A stretch of DNA of 64,000 bases from Micromonospora echinaurantiaca (GCF_900090235.1 NZ_LT607750.1:4455001-4519000), one strand, 5' to 3'. Shown: positions 1 to 8,261, counted from the stretch's first letter. The notes: a model not told the origin generated them from the sequence alone. Translations and numbers: made by a program.

Positions 1-1
1 C

Positions 2-1107
2 CTCGACCTGGTGTTCGTCTTCGCGCTTCTCCAGCTCTCGCTAGTGCTGCTGGACCGCATGCATTGGAGCGGCGCCGCCGAGACGCTGCTGCTGCTGCTC
101 GCCGTATTGTGGGTGTGGGACGCGACGAGCTCGGTGTCCTATACGTTCGACCCGCGCCACTCGGCGATACAGGCGGTGGTCATCGGGTGCATGTTCGGCA
201 GCTTAGTGATGGCGGCCGCAATTCCTGAGGCGTTCGGCGCACATGGTCTGGTATTCGCCGGCGCGTACGTCGCCGTCCACGTCGGTCGCAGCCTGCTTGT
301 CGTGATCATTAGCCGCGGCGACGAGCGGCAGCGTCTGCAGGTGCGGCTGACGCTCTGGTATGGCGTGTCGGCGGTGCCATGGCTCGCGGGCGCTGTCGTG
401 CAGGGTTGGCCGCGTGGGGTGCTGTGGGCGCTAGCGCTGGCCGTGAACATCACGGCGTTCTGGATCGGCTGGCCTGTGCCGAGGCTGGGGCGCGCCAATG
501 CTTCGGATCTTGCGATCACAGGCATGTTCCTGGCCGAGCGGCATCGGCAGTTCTTCATCATCGCGCTCGGTGGGATGATTCTGGACATAGGGCTGGGGCT
601 CAGCAGCAACCCCTTTGACGCTGATCACGTCGCGGCAGTGGTTGTGGCGTTCGCGACCACGGTGCTGCTGTGGCGGATCTACATCCACCGGGCTGGGGAG
701 GTTTTGGCCGAGGCCTTCGCTGCGTCCTGCAGTCCGCTCCGCGTCACCGGGAGGGCGGTGAACGCCCACCTGGTCATGATCGCCGGCACCGTCGTGATCT
801 CCGCCGGCATCCATCTCGTCGTCAGACACGCGTTCGGGCACACACGACCGTCTTGGGCCGCCTTCATCCTCGGCGGGCCGGCACTGTTCCTCGTCGGGCG
901 GGCCACCTTAGAACATACGGTGTTCGGCCGGTTGTCCCGCAGCGCATGGTCGCGATCTTCGCGCTCCTCGCCATCGCGCCGGCAACGGTCTTCCTGTCGC
1001 CGCTGCTGGTCGCCGCCTTCGCTGCTCTCGTCCTGGTCGGTGTCGCCGTAGCCGACGCGGTTAGGACCCGAGGACGCCCACCCGAACCCGCCGCACCACC
1101 TTGCTAG
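2..1107 (+). pseudogene. ltrA-like membrane protein, 5' cut by window edge and frameshifted
   Basis: The sequence opens inside a 'low temperature requirement A' family membrane protein (LDLVFVFALLQLS matches the family's FD-VFVFAF start region), so the true start lies left of the window. Hydrophobic segments run through the whole reading frame. Comparison with the intact homologue at 4816-6024 shows shared blocks (IQAVVIG, FAGAYVAV, RHRQFFIIALG, FLVGRATLEH). After about 930-950 the homology leaves frame 2 and continues in frame 1 (MVAIFALLAIAPATVFLSP) to the stop at 1107, so a single-base indel breaks the last transmembrane segments. LtrA function is poorly defined. I infer a decayed copy; a sequencing error is the alternative. 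Confidence 0.75.
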
Positions 1108-1218
1108 CCGGGAAGTGTCACTCACGTCTTCGGACAGTCTGCTGACTACCAGAGATGATCCCCTATCCAAGGGAATCCAACGGAGGAGGGAAATAGGCCA
1201 TGAGCTGGCCGGATGACA

Positions 1219-1266
1219 TGGTGGAGCCTAGGGGACTCGAACCCCTAACCCCTGCCTTGCAAAGGC
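1219..1266 (-). pseudogene. 3' half of tRNA-Ala(TGC), probable att remnant
   Basis: Read on the minus strand this holds an anticodon loop TTTGCAA, a T arm (AGGGG-TTCGAGT-CCCCT), the acceptor 3' strand AGGCTCC, discriminator A and CCA. The acceptor carries U70, as expected for the G3:U70 alanine identity pair. The 5' half (D arm and acceptor 5' strand) is missing: upstream sequence does not fold to match. A 3' half tRNA alone is the usual footprint of integration at a tRNA gene; the intact partner would be elsewhere. Confidence 0.7.
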
Positions 1267-1950
1267 GGCTCGATGCAGTGGGCCTTTGCTGATCAATGTC
1301 GGCGAGTGGCGTTGAAGTCGACGACCTTGCTGTCCCCTGCCGGCGGTTGTCGCTTGTTGTCGCGCGTCTCGCTGACTTCTTGCTGACGTGGTCCCATCAG
1401 GCGGGTCGCAGGAGAGACCGATCCAGCTGCGCGGCTATTCGCCAAATGGGGGTTAGTGGTACGCGGCGGTACAGTGGTTGATCTTCAAGTAGCGCCTGGA
1501 TGGGAGGACAAGGCGCGAATCGGATGGGGCGCTCCAGCCGAGCCAGCGGCTAACGTCCAGGTGCGTGCCTGTGCATCTGCCGTTGGGCAACCTCAATGGC
1601 TGGCCTTTGCCGGTGGTACGTGGGTTGCACGGCAAGCCTGCCTACCACTGATAATCCGATCACGCGGGCAAGAGTCGCGGGTGCAGCTCGGTATCGGCAC
1701 CCACTGTGACGTGACCAGCACGTCCTAATTCTCCACCCTGCTTCCGGCGGCACTGCTAGCGTCCTCCAGCACTGTCAGTTTGGAAGGTGCCTTGATCTGC
1801 ACCCTTGATCTCTCAAACAGGATGGTTGACCAGAGGTAGCGGTAGGTCTCTGTGGCGGGGCGGTCCGCTCAATTCTCCGTTGTTGCCCCCTGCTGACCGA
1901 CTGAACGGGCACGTGTCGGGCACGCGACGGCCCAGCCGTGAGGTGCGGGC
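1267..1950. other. Gene-free stretch
   Basis: No convincing coding frame: the short open frames have no ribosome binding site, no recognisable motif and no frame-specific composition. The part next to the tRNA fragment (1310-1400) is rich in TTGCTG/TTGTCG words resembling the TTGCTGT words at the ends of the neighbouring integrative element, so it may be an old integrase-binding arm. Confidence 0.4.
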
Positions 1951-2208
1951 CTACTGTTGTCGCCGCGTTGTGGGGTCGCGCCGCAAGAGTTCGAGGAAGT
2001 AGGCGCAAGCCTCGCCCTCTGTCTGGAAGACTCGGAGGCCGTCCTTCATCCCGCGTAAATCACAGTAGTAAACCTCCCAGCCCGCCGGGCCGACGTCAAG
2101 CACGTAGCGTTCGTTAGCTCCGAGGCCGCCGTACACCCGGTAGCTGTCGGGGTTGAAGCCCTCACGTAGTAGGACGTTGGGCAAGTTTGTTAGCGTCACG
2201 TCGTCCAC
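1951..2208 (-). CDS. Small conserved-looking hypothetical protein, possible immunity-type
   Basis: About 85 residues from a GTG at 2208 (a second GTG at 2199 gives a start MTLTNLPNVLLREGF). The protein is acidic and well composed (NERYVLDVGPAGWEVYYCD, then DGLRVFQTEGEACAYFLELL and DPTTR). Small proteins with this ERYxL..GWxVYY...FxTExxAC layout are, as I recall, common in actinobacteria and sometimes sit beside toxins, hence 'immunity-type'; no toxin gene is visible here. Its start lies only 50-60 bp from the left att core of the adjacent mobile element, so its original promoter may have been separated from it. Longer upstream frame extensions have shadow-like composition and were not used. 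Confidence 0.5.
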   Translation of the reverse strand: MDDVTLTNLPNVLLREGFNPDSYRVYGGLGANERYVLDVGPAGWEVYYCDLRGMKDGLRVFQTEGEACAYFLELLRRDPTTRRQQ

Positions 2209-2258
2209 GAACTCATCATGCCCAATGACCGACTGGCCAGATAGTCGGGTCCTGCCCA

Positions 2259-2276
2259 GACCTCTTCGGTGTGAAC
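2259..2276 (+). repeat. Left att core (18 bp, direct copy of tRNA-Val anticodon arm)
   Basis: GACCTCTTCGGTGTGAAC, identical to 9582-9599. On the minus strand it is the anticodon loop TTCACAC, its 3' stem and part of the variable loop of tRNA-Val. Confidence 0.8.
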
Positions 2277-2321
2277 TGTCGGCGAGCGGGTCGGGAAGGG
2301 ATCGATGCGAGGTCAAAGGGC

Positions 2322-2621
2322 CTACTGAGGCGCTTCTCGGCTCGGTTCGGCTGGCATGGTTGCTGTACTTCGCTGCTGTACTGCTGGCGTCGGCAGGTCG
2401 GCCACCCTGACCCAGCCGAGGAAGCGGCGGTGCAGCACGCCGGCCGGCGTCCAGGGCATGTCCTCGGCGGCCTGGACGAGGTAGGAGCCGAGGTAGAGGG
2501 CCAACGACACCGGGGCGCCGGCATACTCCGCGCGAAGCTCCCGCCTCCGCGTCGGGCAGGGCCACGGCAGGTCGCAGCCGCCGCAGCTCCAGATCGGCAT
2601 GACCGGGCCGTGGGTGGTCAT
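2322..2621 (-). CDS. Small Cys-cluster protein, last of three coupled genes
   Basis: 99 residues starting at ATG 2621, which overlaps the stop of the preceding gene as ATGA, so the two are translationally coupled. The N-terminal part carries WSCGGCDLPWPCPTRR, a C-x2-C-x6-C cluster that could bind zinc, followed by a helical stretch (SLALYLGSYLVQAAEDM) and a basic WVRVADLP segment. The longer upstream frame has shadow composition and was not used. I do not recognise a named family. Genes like this follow XRE/TPR regulators in actinomycete elements, and here they follow such a regulator on the same strand. The C-terminal tail lies over the 23-bp inner att repeat, so the gene ends inside the integrase arm region. 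Confidence 0.6.
   Translation of the reverse strand: MTTHGPVMPIWSCGGCDLPWPCPTRRRELRAEYAGAPVSLALYLGSYLVQAAEDMPWTPAGVLHRRFLGWVRVADLPTPAVQQRSTATMPAEPSREAPQ
2359..2381 (+). repeat. Left 23-bp inner att repeat (integrase arm-type site)
   Basis: Identical, same orientation, to 9484-9506. Contains two near-copies of G(T/C)TGCTGTAC 13 bp apart, the layout expected for paired arm-type binding sites of a tyrosine integrase. Confidence 0.65.
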
Positions 2622-2797
2622 CGCACACCAGCCAGGAACCGGGTGGTGATCGTCCGGGCCTGCCGCCTGATTGCCCAATCCACCTGCCAGCACGGGTACG
2701 GCACCAGCCGTGACCACCACGCTCGGCAACCGACGCACATCCCGTCGATTCCCCGGACGTGTACGGCGAGGATCGCCTGCTCCTGGTCGTCTTTCAC
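2618..2797 (-). CDS. 59-residue Cys/Trp-rich micro-protein
   Basis: Starts at GTG 2797 behind a strong site (GAGAGGAGG, about 5 bases upstream). The GTG overlaps the stop of the upstream gene (GTGA) and its own stop overlaps the next start (ATGA). The protein has MCVGCRAWWSRLVPYPCWQ, a C-x2-C...C cluster with three tryptophans, preceded by an acidic start (KDDQEQAILAVHVRG). Function unknown; a small zinc-binding or redox-active partner is possible, but this is inference only. Confidence 0.6.
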   Translation of the reverse strand: MKDDQEQAILAVHVRGIDGMCVGCRAWWSRLVPYPCWQVDWAIRRQARTITTRFLAGVR

Positions 2798-2979
2798 TGC
2801 GCCTCCTCTCCCGGCCAGTGGCCACGGTTGATCGGGATGCGATGCCGGGCATGGCAGGGCAGGTCGGCTCCACAGCGGCAGATCCGCCGCCATTTCCGCC
2901 AGGACCAGACCGGCTGATGCCGGCGGGCGAAGGTGAGTGCGACGGCGACCAGGTACTCCTCGTACGAGACGCGCGGCAC
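2794..2979 (-). CDS. 61-residue micro-protein, first of three coupled genes
   Basis: GTG 2979 is chosen because GAGGGAGA lies about 6 bases upstream; an ATG at 3072 would give 92 residues but has no comparable site. The protein begins MPRVSYEEYLVAVALTFARRH and ends with RICRCGADLPCHARHRI, a Cys-Cys-Cys-His patch. The stop overlaps the next start (GTGA). All three genes of this run encode a short Cys cluster, which suggests they act together. No family recognised. Confidence 0.55.
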   Translation of the reverse strand: MPRVSYEEYLVAVALTFARRHQPVWSWRKWRRICRCGADLPCHARHRIPINRGHWPGEEAQ

Positions 2980-3106
2980 CGAATCTCCCTCGTCATTCAC
3001 GAGGGCGTGCTGATCTGCCCCCGGAATTGAGAGGGACGCGGCGACCAGGCGAATTCGCACCGCCCGCCGCATCCCGTGAGGGAAAACCTACGTAGCGTTG
3101 CCGGGC

Positions 3107-3123
3107 GGAACGGGTACCGTTCC
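3107..3123. promoter_or_regulatory. 7-bp hairpin GGAACGG-GTA-CCGTTCC
   Basis: Perfect inverted repeat just past the stop of the XRE regulator and upstream of the three micro-genes. It could be an operator for that regulator or a weak terminator; there is no T tract. Confidence 0.4.
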
Positions 3124-3133
3124 TACCCGTAGA

Positions 3134-4342
3134 TCAGGAGACGAGGCCAACCTTCAACGCGAGATCGTGCACGTCGCCACGCACGGAACGCGCCTGGAGC
3201 AGATCCAGCGTGATCTGGCGGGCGTAGCCGTTGAAACGGATCGTCTCCGGCGCGGAGTCGTACGCCTGCCGGAGCGTCGCCACAGTGGCCTCGTTGTCGC
3301 CCTTGCCATAGTGGCCGCGGGCCACTTCGATCAGGTGGCGCGCGCGTCGCGGCCTCGACGGGATGGCAGCCGGATCAAGGCGATTGGCCTGTCGCACCGC
3401 CTCACCGGACTTCTGCAACTCGACGGCGACGGTCACGGCGTGGGCTCCCATGATGACCCGGGAGAACGACGTCTGCGGCTGGTAGAAGCCCTGCGGCAAT
3501 CGCTGCGCCACCCGATCCGCGCGATCCCAGTAACGCCACGCACGGCCGTCCTCGCCAGCACGGGCGGCGGTGTAGGCGGCCTCGAAATTGAGCGCGCCCC
3601 ACAGCGCGAGCAGATTGGCGTTTGCCTCGTCGGTTCGCGCCTCCAGCACCGAGACCACGTCCAAGGTCACCGTCATGGCGGTGTCCCAGTCCCCGGCGTC
3701 CCGGTGAACCTGGCACAGGAACCAGCCCGCGCAAGCCAACGCCTCCGGATCGCCCGACTCCTGCGCCGCCACCATCGCCCGGTCCGCGACCCGCCACAGC
3801 AACTCGGCAGCGGGCTGGTAGGCCAGGAACATCTGAGCCAGCCCAAGGACCTCTGCCAGCAGAGCATGCGCCCGGCGACGCTCGTCACCCTCGTATGTCA
3901 ACGCGGCCTGCTGCGCATCTCGCACCAGATCCGGCAGCAAAGCGCCGAGGACCGTCCGGTGGTCCGACGCCTGATGGCGTGCCCGCCACGCTGCGTCAAG
4001 ACGTTCCCTGATCGCCGCCAACGGTTGCGGAGGCAGAGCACCCGAGAACGAGAAGCGGTTGACGGCGTCACGGACCGAAGCAAGTGCGGGATGCTCCGGC
4101 CCGTTGACCACGGCGGACCGATCGCTCAACTCCCCGATCAACGCGGACACGTCGACCTTGAGCGCCCGGGCGATCCGATCCAGCATGTGGACGCGCGGCG
4201 GCAGGATGCGATCTGTCTCCACCGCCTTGACCCACTCGGCGCTCCGACCGACCAGCCCGCCGAGCACAGCGCGGGTCTTGCCCGACCGCTCGCGGTAGAG
4301 CTTCAGGCGCTGCCCAAAGGTCAGCTCTGGCATGGAGTCCAT
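3134..4342 (-). CDS. XRE-family regulator with TPR-like C-terminal region
   Basis: 402 residues. Residues 6-70 form a helix-turn-helix domain (FGQRLKLYRERSGKTRAVLGGLV, then SAEWVKAVETDRILPP...LDRIARALKVDVSAL). The rest is alpha-helical, TPR-like, with repeated A-x3-L-x-W/Y units (AQMFLAYQPAAELLWRVADRA, ALACAGWFLCQVHRDAGDWDTAM, AAYTAARAGEDGRAWRYWDRAD). This architecture is typical of actinobacterial regulators that sense a ligand or peptide with the TPR part, many of them on mobile elements or near antibiotic clusters. It is upstream of and co-directional with the three Cys-cluster genes and may control them through the hairpin at 3107-3123. The cargo-side ltrA starts divergently 470 bp away. 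Confidence 0.8.
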   Translation of the reverse strand: MDSMPELTFGQRLKLYRERSGKTRAVLGGLVGRSAEWVKAVETDRILPPRVHMLDRIARALKVDVSALIGELSDRSAVVNGPEHPALASVRDAVNRFSFSGALPPQPLAAIRERLDAAWRARHQASDHRTVLGALLPDLVRDAQQAALTYEGDERRRAHALLAEVLGLAQMFLAYQPAAELLWRVADRAMVAAQESGDPEALACAGWFLCQVHRDAGDWDTAMTVTLDVVSVLEARTDEANANLLALWGALNFEAAYTAARAGEDGRAWRYWDRADRVAQRLPQGFYQPQTSFSRVIMGAHAVTVAVELQKSGEAVRQANRLDPAAIPSRPRRARHLIEVARGHYGKGDNEATVATLRQAYDSAPETIRFNGYARQITLDLLQARSVRGDVHDLALKVGLVS

Positions 4343-4621
4343 CCCGAACCCCCTTATAGCGCGGGATGCATCACCGGCCTGTCAGCCGCCGTCGTGCCCA
4401 CGGTACTCACAGGCGGCGCACCTGGTAACCCACCATCTCGCCGACCCGCTCGTCAGCGCGTCGAATACCGAAGTGACCCCCGCCGGGGGGATGCGGTCTC
4501 AAGCTGTCGGCCCGTGCCAGCGGGTGACGTCTGGCGTCAACGAGCAGGCACCGGGCCTCGTCCATTGATGTTCGTGGCCGACTCGCATCGAGGCTCGCGC
4601 TGCCTTCTTGCTGCCTCGCTC
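4343..4621. other. Gene-free stretch upstream of the XRE gene
   Basis: No supported gene. Minus-strand frames here and in 6220-6320 share a peptide-like trace (LLVDARRHPLA versus LLIDARRRRLA), so both stretches may carry remnants of the same vanished gene. Confidence 0.35.
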
Positions 4622-4760
4622 CTGACGTCTCGCTGACAGCTTTGTGCACCGCGTCCGCGCACGTCCGGGAACGGGTTGCACGCTAGAACTGGCGTCCATC
4701 GCTGGGCTTGCCTGTCCGTCGCCGTCTTGGCCGGTTGCTGTCGGCGTTGCTGTCGACCCC
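4622..4760 (+). repeat. Diverged direct repeat, copy 1 (before ltrA)
   Basis: About 135 bp roughly 75% alike to 6049-6186, sharing CCGCGTCCG, GTCCGGGAACGG, GCACGCT and a double GTTGCTGTC word near the end. The two copies bracket the ltrA gene exactly. The TTGCTGTC words resemble the integrase arm-site words of this element. Confidence 0.55.
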
Positions 4761-4815
4761 GCAGCGGACAGGCATTTGGCAACCCGCCTGAAGCGATCAA
4801 AAGTAGCGTCATCCC

Positions 4816-6024
4816 ATGGCCATGGAGAGTAGGGCGGGTGAACAGCCGGGGACATACAAGCAGTCCCAGCGGGCCGGCTTCGTGGAACTGCTGTTCGACG
4901 TGGTGTTCGTGTTCGCCTTCACCCGACTCTCCGACCGGATGGTCTCTGACCTCAGCTGGCGAATGGGCTACGCGACATTCGTGCTGACGCTGGCGCTTTG
5001 GTGGGTGTGGTACCGGCTGGTATGGGCGACCAACAGGTACGACTCGACCCGACCAGCGATCCAGATCATGGTCATCGGCACCACGCTCGGTAGCCTGCTG
5101 ATGGCCATCGCCGTGCCCGAGGCATACGGCGACAGTGGTTTCCTCTTCGCCGGCGTCTACGTCGCGATCCAGACAATCCGCCCGCTCTGGATCATTCTCA
5201 TCGGCACAAACACAGAGGTACGGCTGGTCAGCGTTCGGATCCTCTTCTGGGCCCTCATCTCAGCGATCCCGTGGATCGCCGGCGCCTTCACCCAGAGCGG
5301 AGCGCGACTAGCCTGGTGGAGCCTTGCCGTCGCCCTGGACTACCTCGCGGGCGTCCTCGACTACCCCACGCCGCGACTCGGCCGGGCAAGGTTCCGAGCT
5401 GATCCGATCCAAGAAGACCATCTCACCGAGCGCTACCGGCAGCTCCTCATCATCGCGTTGGGCGAGACGATCCTGATCTCCGGTATCCAGATCAGCCCGC
5501 ACGGTCTCGAGCGGGATCGAGTCGCGGCGCTGCTGGTGTCGTTCGCCATCACGGTTTTGCTGTGGCAGATCTACTTCTACCGGGCGGGTGAGTTGCTGGC
5601 CATCGCAATCGCATCGGCACCGTCTCCGGCATACGTCGGCAGACTCGCCTCATACGCGCACCTCGCCATGATCACCGGCGTCGGCCTCACCGCCGTCGGC
5701 GACGAACTGATCATCTCGCACCCGCTCGGCCACACCGAGCGACCCTGGGTCCTGGTCATCCTCGGCGGTCCTGCGGTGTTCCTGATCGGGCGGGCCCTGC
5801 TCGACTACGTAACCTTCAGCCACGTCTCCTGGTCCCGACCGATCGGACTCCTAACCCTTGCCGCAGTGGCCCCGGTGACGATCCTGCTCCCCCCGATCCT
5901 GGTCGCCGTCACGGCCACCGCCGTACTCACCGGAGTCGCCATCTCCAACGTGATCTCATGGCGACTGTTCCCCCGAGTACCCAAGCCAGCAGCACCCGGC
6001 CAAATGTCCTCCTACCGACCATGA
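4816..6024 (+). CDS. Low temperature requirement protein A family membrane protein
   Basis: 402 residues, intact. Begins FVELLFDVVFVFAFTRLSDRM, the family signature, followed by about ten hydrophobic segments (for example FVLTLALWWVWYRLVWAT, IQIMVIGTTLGSLLMAIAVP, LLIIALGETILISGIQI, VAALLVSFAITVLLWQIYF). Length of about 400 fits the family. Its role is unclear in most bacteria. It is the only non-mobility membrane gene of the integrative element and a paralogue of the broken gene at the window's left edge, so the element may have carried it in or captured it. ATG 4816 is followed within two codons by another ATG-free hydrophilic leader (ESRAGEQPG); no better start is seen. Confidence 0.85.
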   Translation: MAMESRAGEQPGTYKQSQRAGFVELLFDVVFVFAFTRLSDRMVSDLSWRMGYATFVLTLALWWVWYRLVWATNRYDSTRPAIQIMVIGTTLGSLLMAIAVPEAYGDSGFLFAGVYVAIQTIRPLWIILIGTNTEVRLVSVRILFWALISAIPWIAGAFTQSGARLAWWSLAVALDYLAGVLDYPTPRLGRARFRADPIQEDHLTERYRQLLIIALGETILISGIQISPHGLERDRVAALLVSFAITVLLWQIYFYRAGELLAIAIASAPSPAYVGRLASYAHLAMITGVGLTAVGDELIISHPLGHTERPWVLVILGGPAVFLIGRALLDYVTFSHVSWSRPIGLLTLAAVAPVTILLPPILVAVTATAVLTGVAISNVISWRLFPRVPKPAAPGQMSSYRP

Positions 6025-6048
6025 ACTGCACGGACTGAAACCGCCCGG

Positions 6049-6186
6049 ACATCTCGCTTACAAGCTCTGTGCGCCGCGTCCGCACGCGTCCGGGAACGGC
6101 CGCACGCTCGGAGCCTCGTCCATGCCAGCGCTCGTCAGCGTGCCGCCGTCCGGCGGCGTTGCTGTCAGCGTTGCTGTCGACAGCCG
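6049..6186 (+). repeat. Diverged direct repeat, copy 2 (after ltrA)
   Basis: Partner of 4622-4760, starting about 25 bp past the ltrA stop and ending with the GTTGCTGTC pair. No gene is supported between 6025 and 6370. Confidence 0.55.
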
Positions 6187-6418
6187 TTCCGCCCGCGACT
6201 CAGGCCGACCCCGCTGGGGAGGGAGCGGACACAAGTTGTTGGTTGCTGCCAACCGGCGCCGGCGCGCATCGATGAGCAGGTGCCGGCCGTCGAGCGGCGC
6301 TGCTCGTGTCACGGCCCTTACCCAACGGGCCGGTCGATGCGACCCCGTGTGAGCACCGGGCGCTCCGTCGATGTCCTCGCTACGATCCGAACTCTTGACC
6401 AAACGGATCGGAGAGTCT

Positions 6419-6607
6419 GTGTCCCCCTCACGCCGGCGCCGGCAGCAGGCCGTCTATGTGCCCATGTGGTATGCCAACTTCATCGGCCTGGCTGGGCTCG
6501 CGTTCGTCATCTACCTGTGCGCTAACCAGGGGGTTGGGTCCGCCCTGTTTTGTCTCTTCGTTGTTGTCTTCGTGTTCGTGGGCCTGCTCATCCACGTCAA
6601 GCACTGA
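6419..6607 (+). CDS. Small two-helix membrane protein
   Basis: 62 residues from GTG 6419, preceded by GGAGAG three bases upstream; ATG 6371 in the same frame would add 16 residues with shadow-like composition. After a basic start (SPSRRRRQQAVYVP) there are two hydrophobic helices: ANFIGLAGLAFVIYLC and ALFCLFVVVFVFVGLLI, with a short C-terminal HVKH. Topology would place both ends in the cytoplasm. It lies just before rep, the usual position for small accessory genes of actinomycete elements. Function unknown. Confidence 0.6.
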   Translation: MSPSRRRRQQAVYVPMWYANFIGLAGLAFVIYLCANQGVGSALFCLFVVVFVFVGLLIHVKH

Positions 6608-6741
6608 TCTTCAAGCACCGCCGGCAGGGCTCAGGCCTCCGCCACACGGTTTAGGAAGGGAGTAGCGCTCAGCGTGCGGACCCCCTCACACCAGGGCATT
6701 CGGGCGATCGCTCCGCAGCGGTGGGCTAGATCATTCCGCGC

Positions 6742-8067
6742 ATGTTCCGGATCTTGCAGATCAGGCCGTCCCCGACCTGGCTCTACCAAGGTGACGCCTA
6801 CCAGGTAGTGCGCTGCGGCCTGACTGGCGGCAAGGGCGTCCCTGCCTCGGTCGGCCGCCACCCGGTCGTCTTCGCCACCTTCACCGCCCCGTCCTTCGGC
6901 GCGGTCCACCACCGGCACGTCCCGCGCCACACCTGCCGCAGCCGGCAGCGCTGCGACTGCCGCCCCGCGCCCTGCCGCGCCCGCAGCAACGCTGGCATCT
7001 GCCCGCACGGGCGGCCCGCGGCGTGCTTTGCCCGCCACGACACCGACGATCCGCGGCTCGGGCAGCCGTTGTGCCTCGACTGCTACGACCACGCCCACCA
7101 GGTCGTCTGGAACTACTTCTCCGGCGAGCTGTGGCGGCGCACCAAACAGGCCGCCGACCGCCGCCTCGCCGCCGTCTGCCGCAAGCGCGGCATCCCCTTC
7201 GTCCAGGTCGTCACCGCCTCGGGCAACGTCCGCTGGGTGCTGCCCGTGCGGGTGTCGCACGGCAAGGTCGCCGAGATGCAGCGCCGGGCCGCCGTGCACT
7301 TCCACGTCCTGCTGCGCCTCGACGGCGTCGACCCGGACAACCCGGACGATCTCGTGCCGCCACCGGCCGGCATCACCCTCGACGACCTGGAAGACGCGAT
7401 CCACGCCGCCGCCCGCCAGATCACCGTCACCACACCGCCGCACGCTGATCAGCCGCAGGGCTGGCTGGTCGCCTGGGGCGAGCAGGTCGACGTGCGCCGC
7501 ATCAACAGCGCTGGCGGTGAGCTGACCGACGGCAAGGTCGCCGCCTACCTGGCCAAGTACGCCACCAAGGCGACCGAAGCCACCGGCTACTGCTCCACCC
7601 GACTCACCGCCGCCACCATCGACGACTTCGCCGACCCAGAGGGCGATCACATCGCCCGCCTCATCGACGCCTGCTGGCGACTCGGCCGCCCCACCCTCGA
7701 CGTCACGACCAGCGGCGCCGCAACCGCCGACGACCGTCAAGACAGGCTTGACGCAAAATCCAACGCCTACGCCGGACTCCGCCGCTGGGCGCACATGCTC
7801 GGCTTCGGCGGCCACTTCCTCACCAAACCCCGCCGCTACTCCGTCACCTTCGGCAAGCTCCGCGACACCCGCGCCACCCACCGCCGTACCGAGGACGACC
7901 AGGCCGACACGATTACCGTCGGCACCCTCACCTACATCGGGGCCGGCTGGCCAACCGACGGCGACGCCCTGCTCGCCAACACCGCCGCCCGGCAGCGACG
8001 CGAGAGCAGACGCATCGGCCGGGAAGAACTCGCCCACGAAGCGTGGCTCACCGGAGCCGCCGCATGA
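6742..8067 (+). CDS. RepSA-like replication initiator, N-terminally truncated
   Basis: 441 residues. The family core begins at WLYQGDAYQVVRCGLTGGKGVP and continues with FATFTAPSFGAVHHR, CxxC pairs (CRSRQRCDCRPAPC, CLDCYDHAHQVVWNYFSGELW), AVHFHVLLRLDG and the C-terminal GGKVAAYLAKYATKATEATG region, as in the pSAM2-type rolling-circle initiators of AICEs. The family normally has roughly 100 more residues before this point, including a Cys-containing CG-R-A-x-C-P-x-C segment; upstream of 6742 only a degraded trace is readable, so the gene is probably non-functional. It overlaps the excisionase start (ATGA at 8064) and belongs to the rep-xis-int run. Confidence 0.75.
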   Translation: MFRILQIRPSPTWLYQGDAYQVVRCGLTGGKGVPASVGRHPVVFATFTAPSFGAVHHRHVPRHTCRSRQRCDCRPAPCRARSNAGICPHGRPAACFARHDTDDPRLGQPLCLDCYDHAHQVVWNYFSGELWRRTKQAADRRLAAVCRKRGIPFVQVVTASGNVRWVLPVRVSHGKVAEMQRRAAVHFHVLLRLDGVDPDNPDDLVPPPAGITLDDLEDAIHAAARQITVTTPPHADQPQGWLVAWGEQVDVRRINSAGGELTDGKVAAYLAKYATKATEATGYCSTRLTAATIDDFADPEGDHIARLIDACWRLGRPTLDVTTSGAATADDRQDRLDAKSNAYAGLRRWAHMLGFGGHFLTKPRRYSVTFGKLRDTRATHRRTEDDQADTITVGTLTYIGAGWPTDGDALLANTAARQRRESRRIGREELAHEAWLTGAAA

Positions 8068-8261
8068 GCCACGACCTCCGCCCTCGCTGGTACTCCCCCG
8101 CCGAGGTCGCCGTCCTGCTCGGCTTCGGCATCTCCAAGGTCAAGATGAAGATCGCCACCGGCGAACTGCGCTCCATCAAGGACGGCAAGTACCGCCGCAT
8201 CCTCCCCGAATGGGTCGACGACTACATCCGCGAACAGGTCGAACGCCAGGAGGCCGCCTGA
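8064..8261 (+). CDS. xis: Excisionase-type helix-turn-helix protein
   Basis: 65 residues (MSHDLRPRWYSPAEVAVLLG start). The middle GFGISKVKMKIATGELRSIKDG followed by YRRILPEWVDDYI is the MerR-like winged helix of AICE excisionases, which bind attL/attR and favour excision together with the integrase. ATG 8064 overlaps the rep stop, and the TGA at 8259-8261 overlaps the integrase ATG by one base, so rep, xis and int form a coupled run. An ATG at 8043 would add seven residues and is less likely. Confidence 0.8.
   Translation: MSHDLRPRWYSPAEVAVLLGFGISKVKMKIATGELRSIKDGKYRRILPEWVDDYIREQVERQEAA

Noticed and set aside
1296..1753. Several short open frames between the tRNA-Ala fragment and the immunity-like gene
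   Set aside because: No ribosome sites, no motifs, and overlapping frames on both strands of equal quality.
6631..8037. 468-residue minus-strand open frame over the rep gene
   Set aside because: Gly/Val/Ala-rich shadow composition; the plus strand holds recognisable Rep motifs coupled to xis and int.
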